Assembly (NCBI GenBank): GCA_932294295.1
Contig: OW028576.1
Span: forward strand, 24,435,227-24,499,226
Source: Alitta virens
Lineage: Eukaryota; Annelida; Polychaeta; Phyllodocida; Nereididae
Reading direction: 5' to 3'
Length of the DNA stretch: 64,000 nucleotides
The notes below the pieces were generated by a model that worked only from the letters and a program-made list of their open reading frames with translations, was not told the DNA's origin and searched no databases. Shown in pieces: positions 9,775 through 22,080 of the stretch; positions within the stretch are counted from its first letter, which is position 1, and every line of letters starts with the position of its first letter. Made by a program: the position numbers and the translations under genes.

Positions 9775-10850
9775 ACCAGCAATATGGCACAGTTTATTGT
9801 ATATTATCATCAATATTTTGCATAGTGTTTACAGTCACTCTGCAATGTGCACATTAACTTGTACACTGTGGTGTTTCTGGCTTCCTCCTATTGAACAATT
9901 CTGAGACTAGTAACATCTAAGAACTTATGCCATCCCATCACAACTTAATATGATAACAGGCTTTGATTGGCTTTTAGCACAGCCAAATATGATAACAGGC
10001 TTCTATTGCTTATGGCAGAGCAGAACATGATAACATGGCATGCGACTAAATGACTGTATAGTTCATTACAATATCAAAAGGTGTGCATGCTCAGCCTATG
10101 AGTGCAAAATTACAAAGATTAATTGCGGAGCAACAAATGCCCGAGGCAAAGTTAGTTGAATGCATCACTGCCCTTTGTTGCTGATAAGAAGCCTGCGTGT
10201 ATATTTAATGAGTGATATGATAATCACTTAAAAAGATAAAGTTAGAAAATCTTTAATCAAGATGAAAACACAGCTTTTCTTAAATCAACAGTGCAATGTC
10301 AACTTAAGCAGCAATCTTAGAGCACAAAACATCAGAAAATGTACGCTTTGACTGAGAAAACATATGTACCTTTTGTAAAGAAAATATACAAAAGTGTTAC
10401 TGAATGAAATTCAAGACATATTTAACACCAAACAATTACAGCTATGTCATAATAAGTAAGATATAAAATTATACCAGCAGCATGTTATGTTAACAAATTA
10501 AACCCAGGTAAAAAATAATTAAAATAAAAAAACTTTGGAATTTCACATTTAACATCCATGTGTATATTCAAATATCAGTGGTAATTTTAAAGACTAGATA
10601 GAATTAATTCCATAAAGTGACATAAATTGTAGTTTGTAATGCAAACATTTATTTTCTCAAGTAAAGCTATGATAAAACACTGAAAATAAAAATAAAATCT
10701 CAATTATGTCAGAATATACTGCTTCTGTTGAAATGTTTAAGGATGCCCTAAAATTTAATTTTTTGTATTTCATCAAATTGCTGGAATGGAAGTGAACAAC
10801 CATTCACAAGTCACACTACATATACTTGCATAATAATAACACTAAAAATC
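9775..10850. repeat. Local duplicated unit, copy 3 (about 1.07 kb)
   Basis: It carries gcatagtgtttacagtcac at 9820, gattggcttttagc, the matching 28-codon frame at 10098-10184, and the terminal block near 10741-10850 that corresponds to 8468-8580 in copy 1. It lacks the attgtgcatttacactgg segment present in copies 1 and 2, a deletion near 10360. Close similarity to copy 2 suggests that duplication was the later one. Confidence 0.75.
10098..10184 (+). other. 28-codon open frame in duplicated unit copy 3
   Basis: This is the counterpart of the frame at 9047-9133, starting MSAKLQRLIAEQQ and ending in ITALCC. I count six codon differences between the copies and all change the amino acid, which argues against present purifying selection on the peptide. 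Confidence 0.25.
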
Positions 10851-11387
10851 AGGAATATCCCATACTTTGTTAGTAAATAACAGGTAAGCTGTGATGCTGA
10901 GCATCCTTGTTTCTTGGGCATGCCTCAGTGATTCCCTTGCATTTGACCCCTGGTCAGAACAATGAACTCCTGATGTCACATCATGCATATGTAATTAGCT
11001 ACTGCCTAAAATGTAGGCTATTCTGGCTTGAGAATGTCATCTTAAATTGACTTACCTAGGATTCAGGAAATTAGTATTTCAGGGTATATCCTTTCATGGG
11101 ACTTACAAAACTGAAAAAGTGCAAATTTCATTTTAGAGCGCATTTAAGTCCTAAAAGCTCATCAATCACAAGCCTCCTTTTTCCCTCCAGTTTGATCAAC
11201 TCACAGTGTTAGAGACTCGTTGGTGCTGTTGTGCAAGGAATGTGCATGCTTGAAGCAAGGTGAGTGGCTAGCTACCATTTATATATGGATTATTTGTCCT
11301 TTTATATTATAAATTGAGGCAGATTAATATTTAAACCCTCTTTGTAACAAGTTGCTCAACCCTTAGTTCGGTAACACCCCACAGCGC
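10851..11387. other. Intergenic DNA with one splice-donor-like site
   Basis: No coding region is recognised. The sequence gaagcaag followed by gtgagt at 11260-11265 matches the donor consensus on the plus strand, but I could not link it to a supported exon. Confidence 0.35.
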
Positions 11388-11615
11388 ATGTGTTCCAAAC
11401 TAAGGATGACAGTGTCACCTACACCAACTGCAATTCTCTTGTTTTCTGATGCCTCAGCATTTGCATTTGCCCTTTCATTTTGCCAGGATAATAACTTTGA
11501 TGTAACAGATTATGCTGTTTTCGACTTCAATGTCATTGCTGTCTTTGAGGAGATAGATGTTGCACACCAAATTGCAGTTGCTGTCCATGCTCAGTTTGCC
11601 CAGCCTGCCATTTAA
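11388..11615 (+). CDS. Unrecognised 75-codon open frame
   Basis: An ATG-to-TAA frame encodes 75 residues with an alternating hydrophobic and acidic stretch (FDVTDYAVFDFNVIAVFEE). I recognise no domain, signal peptide or family. An acceptor-like cccacag precedes the frame, so it could lie in an exon, but no phase-compatible partner exon was found. It may be a chance frame. It lies about 220 bp before the satellite. Confidence 0.2.
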   Translation: MCSKLRMTVSPTPTAILLFSDASAFAFALSFCQDNNFDVTDYAVFDFNVIAVFEEIDVAHQIAVAVHAQFAQPAI

Positions 11616-11832
11616 ATTCTGCTAAAATCGGGTGATTATTGTGTTGTGCAAACACAGAAGCCAAAATGTTCAATTGATACAAATAATATAGTACTGTGCT
11701 TAAATTTGTAGATACCAAGCAACAAGGAGACGCATAAGGCATTGCCCAGATCTACGGATTGACCATGATGGCTGTAAGTGTATTATCATGTCTCATGTTT
11801 CATAGTAAATATTGAATATTTCAAATATGTTT
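11616..11832. other. Boundary DNA before the satellite
   Basis: This is non-repetitive AT-rich sequence. A donor-like gctgtaagtg lies at 11771-11780, just after accatgatg. Monomer-like sequence begins near 11833. Confidence 0.4.
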
Positions 11833-12140
11833 TGAGCGCTGTGAGTTGACGGTGTCTGTACATTGTGGGTATCTTAAGAAGGGCATACAAGCATAATATA
11901 GTCTGTGCATTATGGGGTTAAAGCGTTGTGAGTTGATGGTGTCTGTGCCTTGTGGGTATATGTAGACCAGCACAGCAAAGCATTATAATGCCATCTGTTC
12001 ATTATGGGGTTAAAGTTTTGTGAGATGATGTTGTCTATGACTGGTGGGTATCTCTAGATGTGCATACAAGCAAAATATTATAACACAGTCTGTGCATTAT
12101 GGGGTTAAAGTGTTGTGAGATGATGGTGTCTGTGCCTTGT
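11833..12140. repeat. Degenerate left edge of the satellite
   Basis: The first three monomers differ most from the consensus. The first has cttaagaagggcatacaag and the second atatgtagaccag, so both lack TCTAGA; the third reads tctagatgtgcatacaag. The core is far more uniform. This matches the usual pattern in which unequal exchange homogenises the interior while edge copies drift. Confidence 0.8.
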
Positions 12141-12460
12141 GGGCATCTCTAGAACAGCACAGCAGCAAAGCATTATAATGCAGTCTGTGCATTATGGGGT
12201 TAAGCCATTGTAGAATGATGGTGTCTGTGCCTTGTGGGTATCTCTAGATGAGCACAGCAGCAAAGCAGTATAATGCAGTCTGTGCATTATGGGGTTAAAG
12301 CATTGTGAGATGATGGTGTCTGAGCCTTGTGGGTATCTCTAGAAATCAGACTAGTAAAGTATTATAATACAGTCTGCATTATGGGGCTAAAGCTATGTGA
12401 GATGATGGTGTCTGTACCTTGTGGGTATCTCTAGAAGAGCACAGCAGCAAAGTATTATAA
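12141..12460. repeat. First copy of higher-order landmark set 1
   Basis: Three marked monomers in a row carry gggcatctctagaacag with ccattgtagaatgatgg, then tctagatgagc with gcagtataatgc, then gtctgagcc with the 92-bp aaatcagactag form. The first marked monomer recurs at about 24258, 26337, 28984, 31726, 40609, 47141, 48939, 51304, 55467, 59444, 61914 and 63906 (cut by the window end). In the copy at 59444 the third marked monomer is missing. Confidence 0.85.
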
Positions 12461-13647
12461 GGCAAACTGTGCATTATGGGGTTAAAGTGTTGTGAGATGA
12501 TGGTGTCTGTGCCTTGTGGGTATCTCTAGACGAGCACAGCAGCAAAGTATTATAATGCAGTCTGTGCATTATGGGGTTAAAGTGTTGTGAGATGATGGTG
12601 TCTGTGCCTTGTGGGTATCTCTAGAAGAGCACAGCAGCAAAGCATTATAATACAGTCTGTGCATTATGGGGTTAAAGCATTGTGAGATGATGGTGTCTGT
12701 GCCTTGTGGGTATCTCTAGAAATTCAGACTAGTAAAGTATTATAATACAGTCTGCATTATGGGGCTAAAGTGTTGTGAGATGATGGTGTCTGTACCTTGT
12801 GGGTATCTCTAGAAGAGCACAGCAGCAAAGTATTATTAGGCAAACTGTGCATTATGGGGTTAAAGTGTTGTGAGATGATGGTGTCTGTGCCCTGTGGGTA
12901 TCTCTAGAAATTCAGACTAGTAAAGTATTATAATACAGTCTGCATTATGGGGCTAAAGCTATGTGAGATGATGGTGTCTGTGCCTTGTGGGTATCTCTAG
13001 AAATTCAGACTAGTAAAGTATTATAATACAGTCTGCATTATGGGGCTAAAGCTATGTGAGATGATGGTGTCTGTACCTTGTGGGTATCTCTAGAAGAACA
13101 CAGCAGCAAAGTATTATAAGGCAAACTGTGCATTATGGGGTTAAAGTGTTGTGAGTTGATGGTGTCTGTGCCTTGTGGGTATCTCTAGACGAGCACAGCA
13201 GCAAAGTATTATAATGCAGTCTGTGCATTATGGGGTTGAAGTGTTGTGAGATGATGGTGTCTGTGCCTTGTGGGTATCTCTAGAAGAGCACAGCAGCAAA
13301 GCATTATAATGCAGTCTGTGCATTATGGGGTTAAAGCATTGTGAGATGATGGTGTCTGTGCCTTGTGGGTATCTCTAGAAATTCAGACTAGTAAAGTATT
13401 ATAATACAGTCTGCATTATGGGGCTAAAGCTACGTGAGATGATGGTGTCTGTACCTTTTGGGTATCTCTAGAAGAGCACAGCAGCAAAGTATTTTAAGGC
13501 AAACTGTGCATTATGGGGTAAAAGTGTTGTGAGATGATGGTGTCTGTGCCTTGTGGGTATCTCTAGAAATTCAGACTAGTAAAGTATTATAATACAGTCT
13601 GCATTATGGGGCTAAAGCTATGTGAGATGATGGTGTCTGTGACTTGT

Positions 13648-13745
13648 GGGCATCTCTAGAACAGCACAGCAGCAAAGCATTGTAAAGCAGTCTGTGCATT
13701 ATGGGGTTCAAGCATTGTGAGATGATGGTGTCTGTGCCTTGTGGG
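13648..13745. repeat. First copy of higher-order landmark set 2
   Basis: A monomer with gggcatctctagaacag, gcattgtaaagcag and ggggttcaagcattg, usually flanked by B monomers. The same set recurs at about 15918, 17335, 18661, 19892, 21788, 30491, 33047, 34749, 42116, 43818, 45621, 52811, 54137 and 56974. Confidence 0.85.
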
Positions 13746-16700
13746 TATCTCTAGAAATTCAGACTAGTAAAGTATTATAATACAGTCTGTGCATTATGGG
13801 GCTAAAGCTATGTGAGATGATGGTGTCTGTACCTTTTGGGTATCTCTAGAAGAGCACAGCAGCAAAGTATTATAAGGCAAACTGTGCATTATGGGGTTAA
13901 AGTGTTGTGAGATGATGGTGTCTGTGCCTTGTGGGTATCTCTAGACGAGCACAGCAGCAAAGTATTATAATGCAGTCTGTGCATTATGGGGTTAAAGTGT
14001 TGTGAGATGATGGTGTCTGTGCCTTGTGGGTATCTCTAGACGATCACAGCAGCAAAGTATTATAATGCAGTCTGTGCATTATGGGGTTAAAGTGTTGTGA
14101 GATGATGGTGTCTGTGCCTTGTGGGTATCTCTAGACGAGCACAGCAGCAAAGTATTATAATGCAGTCTGTGCATTATGGGGTTAAAGTGTTGTGAGATGA
14201 TGGTGTCTGTGCCTTGTGGGTATCTCTAGACGAGCACAGCAGCAAAGTATTATAATGCAGTCTGTGCATTATGGGGTTAAAGTGTTGTAAGATGATGGTG
14301 TCTGTGCCTTGTGGGTATCTCTAGACGAGCACAGCAGCAAAGTATTATAATGCAGTCTGTGCATTATGGGGTTAAAGTGTTGTGAGATGATGGTGTCTGT
14401 GCCTTGTGGGTATCTCTAGACGAGCACAGCAGCAAAGTATTATAATGCAGTCTGTGCATTATGGGGTTAAAGTGTTGTGAGATGATGGTGTCTGTGCCTT
14501 GTGGGTATCTCTAGACGAGCACAGCAGCAAAGTATTATAATGCAGTCTGTGCATTATGGGGTTAAAGTGTTGTGAGATGATGGTGTCTGTGCCTTGTGGG
14601 TATCTCTAGACGAGCACAGCAGCAAAGTATTATAATGCAGTCTGTGCATTATGGGGTTGAAGTGTTGTGAATTGATGGTGTCTGTGCCTTGTGGGTATCT
14701 CTAGAAGAGCACAGCAGCAAAGCATTATAATGCAGTCTGTGCATTATGGGGTTAAAGCATTGTGAGATGATGGTGTCTGTGCCTTGTGGGTATCTCTAGA
14801 AATTCAGACTAGTAAAGTATTATAATACAGTCTGCATTATGGGGCTAAAGCTATGTGAGATGATGGTGTCTGTACCTTTTGGGTATCTCTAGAAGAGCAC
14901 AGCAGCAAAGTATTATAATGCAGTCTGTGCATTATGGGGTTAAAGTGTTGTGAGATGATGGTGTCTGTGCCTTGTGGGTATCTCTAGACGAGCACAGCAG
15001 CAAAGTATTATAATGCAGTCTGTGCATTATGGGGTTAAAGTGTTGTGAGATGATGGTGTCTGTGCCTTGTGGGTATCTCTAGACGAGCACAGCAGCAAAG
15101 TATTATAATGCAGTCTGTGCATTATGGGGTTAAAGTGTTGTGAGATGATGGTGTCTGTGCCTTGTGGGTATCTCTAGAAATTCAGACTAGTAAAGTATTA
15201 TAATACAGTCTGCATTATGGGGCTAAAGCTATGTGAGATGATGGTGTCTGTGCCTTGTGGGTATCTCTAGAAATTCAGACTAGTAAAGTATTATAATACA
15301 GTCTGCATTATGGGGCTAAAGCTATGTGAGATGATGGTGTCTGTACCTTGTAGGTATCTCTAGAAGAACACAGCAGCAAAGTATTATAAGGCAAACTGTG
15401 CATTATGGGGTTAAAGTGTTGTGAGATGATGGTGTCTGTGCCTTGTGGGTATCTCTAGACGAGCACAGCAGCAAAGTATTATAATGCAGTCTGTGCATTA
15501 TGGGGTTGAAGTGTTGTGAGATGATGGTGTCTGTGCCTTGTGGGTATCTCTAGAAGAGCACAGCAGCAAAGCATTATAATGCAGTCTGTGCATTATGGGG
15601 TTAAAGCATTGTGAGATGATGGTGTCTGTGCCTTGTGGGTATCTCTAGAAATTCAGACTAGTAAAGTATTATAATACAGTCTGCATTATGGGGCTAAAGC
15701 TATGTGAGATGATGGTGTCTGTACCTTTTGGGTATCTCTAGAAGAGCACAGCAGCAAAGTATTTTAAGGCAAACTGTGCATTATGGGGTAAAAGTGTTGT
15801 GAGATGATGGTGTCTGTGCCTTGTGGGTATCTCTAGAAATTCAGACTAGTAAAGTATTATAATACAGTCTGCATTATGGGGCTAAAGCTATGTGAGATGA
15901 TGGTGTCTGTGCCTTGTGGGCATCTCTAGAACAGCACAGCAGCAAAGCATTGTAAAGCAGTCTGTGCATTATGGGGTTCAAGCATTGTGAGATGATGGTG
16001 TCTGTGCCTTGTGGGTATCTCTAGAAATTCAGACTAGTAAAGTATTATAATACAGTCTGTGCATTATGGGGCTAAAGCTATGTGAGATGATGGTGTCTGT
16101 ACCTTTTGGGTATCTCTAGAAGAGCACAGCAGCAAAGTATTATAAGGCAAACTGTGCATTATGGGGTTAAAGTGTTGTGAGATGATGGTGTCTGTGCCTT
16201 GTGGGTATCTCTAGACGAGCACAGCAGCAAAGTATTATAATGCAGTCTGTGCATTATGGGGTTAAAGTGTTGTGAGATGATGGTGTCTGTGCCTTGTGGG
16301 TATCTCTAGATGAGCACAGCAGCAAAGTATTATAATGCAGTCTGTGCATTATGGGGTTAAAGTGTTGTGAGATGATGGTGTCTGTGCCTTGTGGGTATCT
16401 CTAGACGAGCACAGCAGCAAAGTATTATAATGCAGTCTGTGCATTATGGGGTTAAAGTGTTGTGAGATGATGGTGTCTGTGCCTTGTGGGTATCTCTAGA
16501 CGAGCACAGCAGCAAAGTATTATAATGCAGTCTGTGCATTATGGGGTTAAAGTGTTGTGAGATGATGGTGTCTGTGCCTTGTGGGTATCTCTAGAAATTC
16601 AGACTAGTAAAGTATTATAATACAGTCTGCATTATGGGGCTAAAGCTATGTGAGATGATGGTGTCTGTGCCTTGTGGGTATCTCTAGAAATTCAGACTAG

Positions 16701-17435
16701 TAAAGTATTATAATACAGTCTGCATTATGGGGCTAAAGCTATGTGAGATGATGGTGTCTGTACCTTGTGGGTATCTCTAGAAGAACACAGCAGCAAAGTA
16801 TTATAAGGCAAACTGTGCATTATGGGGTTAAAGTGTTGTGAGATGATGGTGTCTGTGCCTTGTGGGTATCTCTAGACGAGCACAGCAGCAAAGTATTATA
16901 ATGCAGTCTGTGCATTATGGGGTTGAAGTGTTGTGAGATGATGGTGTCTGTGCCTTGTGGGTATCTCTAGAAGAGCACAGCAGCAAAGCATTATAATGCA
17001 GTCTGTGCATTATGGGGTTAAAGCATTGTGAGATGATGGTGTCTGTGCCTTGTGGGTATCTCTAGAAATTCAGACTAGTAAAGTATTATAATACAGTCTG
17101 CATTATGGGGCTAAAGCTATGTGAGATGATGGTGTCTGTACCTTTTGGGTATCTCTAGAAGAGCACAGCAGCAAAGTATTTTAAGGCAAACTGTGCATTA
17201 TGGGGTAAAAGTGTTGTGAGATGATGGTGTCTGTGCCTTGTGGGTATCTCTAGAAATTCAGACTAGTAAAGTATTATAATACAGTCTGCATTATGGGGCT
17301 AAAGCTATGTGAGATGATGGTGTCTGTGCCTTGTGGGCATCTCTAGAACAGCACAGCAGCAAAGCATTGTAAAGCAGTCTGTGCATTATGGGGTTCAAGC
17401 ATTGTGAGATGATGGTGTCTGTGCCTTGTGGGTAT

Positions 17436-19892
17436 CTCTAGAAATTCAGACTAGTAAAGTATTATAATACAGTCTGTGCATTATGGGGCTAAAGCTATGT
17501 GAGATGATGGTGTCTGTACCTTTTGGGTATCTCTAGAAGAGCACAGCAGCAAAGTATTATAAGGCAAACTGTGCATTATGGGGTTAAAGTGTTGTGAGAT
17601 GATGGTGTCTGTGCCTTGTGGGTATCTCTAGACGAGCACAGCAGCAAAGTATTATAATGCAGTCTGTGCATTATGGGGTTAAAGTGTTGTGAGATGATGG
17701 TGTCTGTGCCTTGTGGGTATCTCTAGATGAGCACAGCAGCAAAGTATTATAATGCAGTCTGTGCATTATGGGGTTAAAGTGTTGTGAGATGATGGTGTCT
17801 GTGCCTTGTGGGTATCTCTAGACGAGCACAGCAGCAAAGTATTATAATGCAGTCTGTGCATTATGGGGTTAAAGTGTTGTGAGATGATGGTGTCTGTGCC
17901 TTGTGGGTATCTCTAGACGAGCACAGCAGCAAAGTATTATAATGCAGTCTGTGCATTATGGGGTTAAAGTGTTGTGAGATGATGGTGTCTGTGCCTTGTG
18001 GGTATCTCTAGTTGAGCACAGCAGCAAAGTATTATAATGCAGTCTGTGCATTATGGGGTTAAAGTGTTGTGAGATGATGGTGTCTGTGCCTTGTGGGTAT
18101 CTCTAGACGAGCACAGCAGCAAAGTATTATAATGCAGTCTGTGCATTATGGGGTTAAAGTGTTGTGAGATGATGGTGTCTGTGCCTTGTGGGTATCTCTA
18201 GACGAGCACAGCAGCAAAGTATTATAATGCAGTCTGTGCATTATGGGGTTAAAGTGTTGTGAGATGATGGTGTCTGTGCCTTGTGGGTATCTCTAGAAGA
18301 GCACAGCAGCAAAGCATTATAATGCAGTCTGTGCATTATGGGGTTAAAGCATTGTGAGATGATGGTGTCTGTGCCTTGTGGGTATCTCTAGAAATTCAGA
18401 CTAGTAAAGTATTATAATACAGTCTGCATTATGGGGCTAAAGCTATGTGAGATGATGGTGTCTGTACCTTTTGGGTATCTCTAGAAGAGCACAGCAGCAA
18501 AGTATTTTAAGGCAAACTGTGCATTATGGGGTAAAAGTGTTGTGAGATGATGGTGTCTGTGCCTTGTGGGTATCTCTAGAAATTCAGACTAGTAAAGTAT
18601 TATAATACAGTCTGCATTATGGGGCTAAAGCTATGTGAGATGATGGTGTCTGTGCCTTGTGGGCATCTCTAGAACAGCACAGCAGCAAAGCATTGTAAAG
18701 CAGTCTGTGCATTATGGGGTTCAAGCATTGTGAGATGATGGTGTCTGTGCCTTGTGGGTATCTCTAGAAATTCAGACTAGTAAAGTATTATAATACAGTC
18801 TGTGCATTATGGGGTTAAAGTGTTGTAAGATGATGGTGTCTGTGCCTTGTGGGTATCTCTAGACGAGCACAGCAGCAAAGTATTATAATGCAGTCTGTGC
18901 ATTATGGGGTTAAAGTGTTGTGAGATGATGGTGTCTGTGCCTTGTGGGTATCTCTAGATGAGCACAGCAGCAAAGTATTATAATGCAGTCTGTGCATTAT
19001 GGGGTTAAAGTGTTGTGAGATGATGGTGTCTGTGCCTTGTGGGTATCTCTAGACGAGCACAGCAGCAAAGTATTATAATGCAGTCTGTGCATTATGGGGT
19101 TAAAGTGTTGTGAGATGATGGTGTCTGTGCCTTGTGGGTATCTCTAGACGAGCACAGCAGCAAAGTATTATAATGCAGTCTGTGCATTATGGGGTTAAAG
19201 TGTTGTGAGATGATGGTGTCTGTGCCTTGTGGGTATCTCTAGTTGAGCACAGCAGCAAAGTATTATAATGCAGTCTGTGCATTATGGGGTTAAAGTGTTG
19301 TGAGATGATGGTGTCTGTGCCTTGTGGGTATCTCTAGACGAGCACAGCAGCAAAGTATTATAATGCAGTCTGTGCATTATGGGGTTAAAGTGTTGTGAGA
19401 TGATGGTGTCTGTGCCTTGTGGGTATCTCTAGACGAGCACAGCAGCAAAGTATTATAATGCAGTCTGTGCATTATGGGGTTAAAGTGTTGTGAGATGATG
19501 GTGTCTGTGCCTTGTGGGTATCTCTAGAAGAGCACAGCAGCAAAGCATTATAATGCAGTCTGTGCATTATGGGGTTAAAGCATTGTGAGATGATGGTGTC
19601 TGTGCCTTGTGGGTATCTCTAGAAATTCAGACTAGTAAAGTATTACAATACAGTCTGCATTATGGGGCTAAAGCTATGTGAGATGATGGTGTCTGTACCT
19701 TTTGGGTATCTCTAGAAGAGCACAGCAGCAAAGTATTTTAAGGCAAACTGTGCATTATGGGGTAAAAGTGTTGTGAGATGATGGTGTCTGTGCCTTGTGG
19801 GTATCTCTAGAAATTCAGACTAGTAAAGTATTATAATACAGTCTGCATTATGGGGCTAAAGCTATGTGAGATGATGGTGTCTGTGCCTTGTG
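17436..19892. repeat. Tandem higher-order duplication, period 1231 bp
   Basis: Landmark set 2 at 18661 and 19892, and the rare tctctagttgagc monomer near 18011 and 19242, are both 1231 bp apart. That equals eleven 95-bp and two 93-bp monomers, so a 13-monomer block was duplicated. The limits given are approximate. Confidence 0.65.
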
Positions 19893-22080
19893 GGCATCTC
19901 TAGAACAGCACAGCAGCAAAGCATTGTAAAGCAGTCTGTGCATTATGGGGTTCAAGCATTGTGAGATGATGGTGTCTGTGCCTTGTGGGTATCTCTAGAA
20001 ATTCAGACTAGTAAAGTATTATAATACAGTCTGTGCATTATGGGGCTAAAGCTATGTGAGATGATGGTGTCTGTACCTTTTGGGTATCTCTAGAAGAGCA
20101 CAGCAGCAAAGTATTATAAGGCAAACTGTGCATTATGGGGTTAAAGTGTTGTGAGATGATGGTGTCTGTGCCTTGTGGGTATCTCTAGACGAGCACAGCA
20201 GCAAAGTATTATAATGCAGTCTGTGCATTATGGGGTTAAAGTGTTGTGAGATGATGGTGTCTGTGCCTTGTGGGTATCTCTAGACGAGCACAGCAGCAAA
20301 GTATTATAATGCAGTCTGTGTATTATGGGGTTAAAGTGTTGTAAGATGATGGTGTCTGTGCCTTGTGGGTATCTCTAGACGAGCACAGCAGCAAAGTATT
20401 ATAATGCAGTCTGTGCATTATGGGGTTAAAGTGTTGTGAGATGATGGTGTCTGTGCCTTGTGGGTATCTCTAGACGAGCACAGCAGCAAAGTATTATAAT
20501 GCAGTCTGTGCATTATGGGGTAAAAGTGTTGTGAGATGATGGTGTCTGTGCCTTGTGGGTATCTCTAGACGAGCACAGCAGCAAAGTATTATAATGCAGT
20601 CTGTGCATTATGGGGTTAAAGTGTTGTGAGATGATGGTGTCTGTGCCTTGTGGGTATCTCTAGATGAGCACAGCAGCAAAGTATTATAATGCAGTCTGTG
20701 CATTATGGGGTTAAAGTGTTGTGAGATGATGGTGTCTGTGCCTTGTGGGTATCTCTAGACGAGCACAGCAGCAAAGTATTATAATGCAGTCTGTGCATTA
20801 TGGGGTTAAAGTGTTGTGAGATGATGGTGTCTGTGCCTTGTGGGTATCTCTAGACGAGCACAGCAGCAAAGTATTATAATGCAGTCTGTGCATTATGGGG
20901 TTAAAGTGTTGTGAGATGATGGTGTCTGTGCCTTGTGGATATCTCTAGTTGAGCACAGCAGCAAAGTATTATAATGCAGTCTGTGCATTATGGGGTTAAA
21001 GTGTTGTGAGATGATGGTGTCTGTGCCTTGTGGGTATCTCTAGACGAGCACAGCAGCAAAGTATTATAATGCAGTCTGTGCATTATGGGGTTAAAGTGTT
21101 GTGAGATGATGGTGTCTGTGCCTTGTGGGTATCTCTAGACGAGCACAGCAGCAAAGTATTATAATGCAGTCTGTGCATTATGGGGTTAAAGTGTTGTGAG
21201 ATGATGGTGTTTGTGCCTTGTGGGTATCTCTAGACGAGCACAGCAGCAAAGTATTATAATGCAGTCTGTGCATTATGGGGTTAAAGTGTTGTGAGATGAT
21301 GGTGTCTGTGCCTTGTGGGTATCTCTAGACGAGCACAGCAGCAAAGTATTATAATGCAGTCTGTGCATTATGGGGTTAAAGTGTTGTGAGATGATGGTGT
21401 CTGTGCCTTGTGGGTATCTCTAGAAGAGCACAGCAGCAAAGCATTATAATGCAGTCTGTGCATTATGGGGTTAAAGCATTGTGAGATGATGGTGTCTGTG
21501 CCTTGTGGGTATCTCTAGAAATTCAGACTAGTAAAGTATTATAATACAGTCTGCATTATGGGGCTAAAGCTATGTGAGATGATGGTGTCTGTACCTTTTG
21601 GGTATCTCTAGAAGAGCACAGCAGCAAAGTATTTTAAGGCAAACTGTGCATTATGGGGTAAAAGTGTTGTGAGATGATGGTGTCTGTGCCTTGTGGGTAT
21701 CTCTAGAAATTCAGACTAGTAAAGTATTATAATACAGTCTGCATTATGGGGCTAAAGCTATGTGAGATGATGGTGTCTGTGCCTTGTGGGCATCTCTAGA
21801 ACAGCACAGCAGCAAAGCATTGTAAAGCAGTCTGTGCATTATGGGGTTCAAGCATTGTGAGATGATGGTGTCTGTGCCTTGTGGGTATCTCTAGAAATTC
21901 AGACTAGTAAAGTATTATAATACAGTCTGTGCATTATGGGGCTAAAGCTATGTGAGATGATGGTGTCTGTACCTTTTGTGTATCTCTAGAAGAGCACAGC
22001 AGCAAAGTATTATAAGGCAAACTGTGCATTATGGGGTTAAAGTGTTGTGAGATGATGGTGTCTGTGCCTTGTGGGTATCT

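Noticed and set aside
11533..11742. 69-codon minus-strand frame
   Set aside because: It partly overlaps the plus-strand 75-codon frame in antisense and has no recognisable domain. Support is even weaker than for the plus-strand frame.
1..11832. tRNA or rRNA genes in the non-satellite part
   Set aside because: No B-box-like GGTTCGANNCC with a cloverleaf context and no conserved rRNA motif was found by eye. A covariance-model scan was not possible here.
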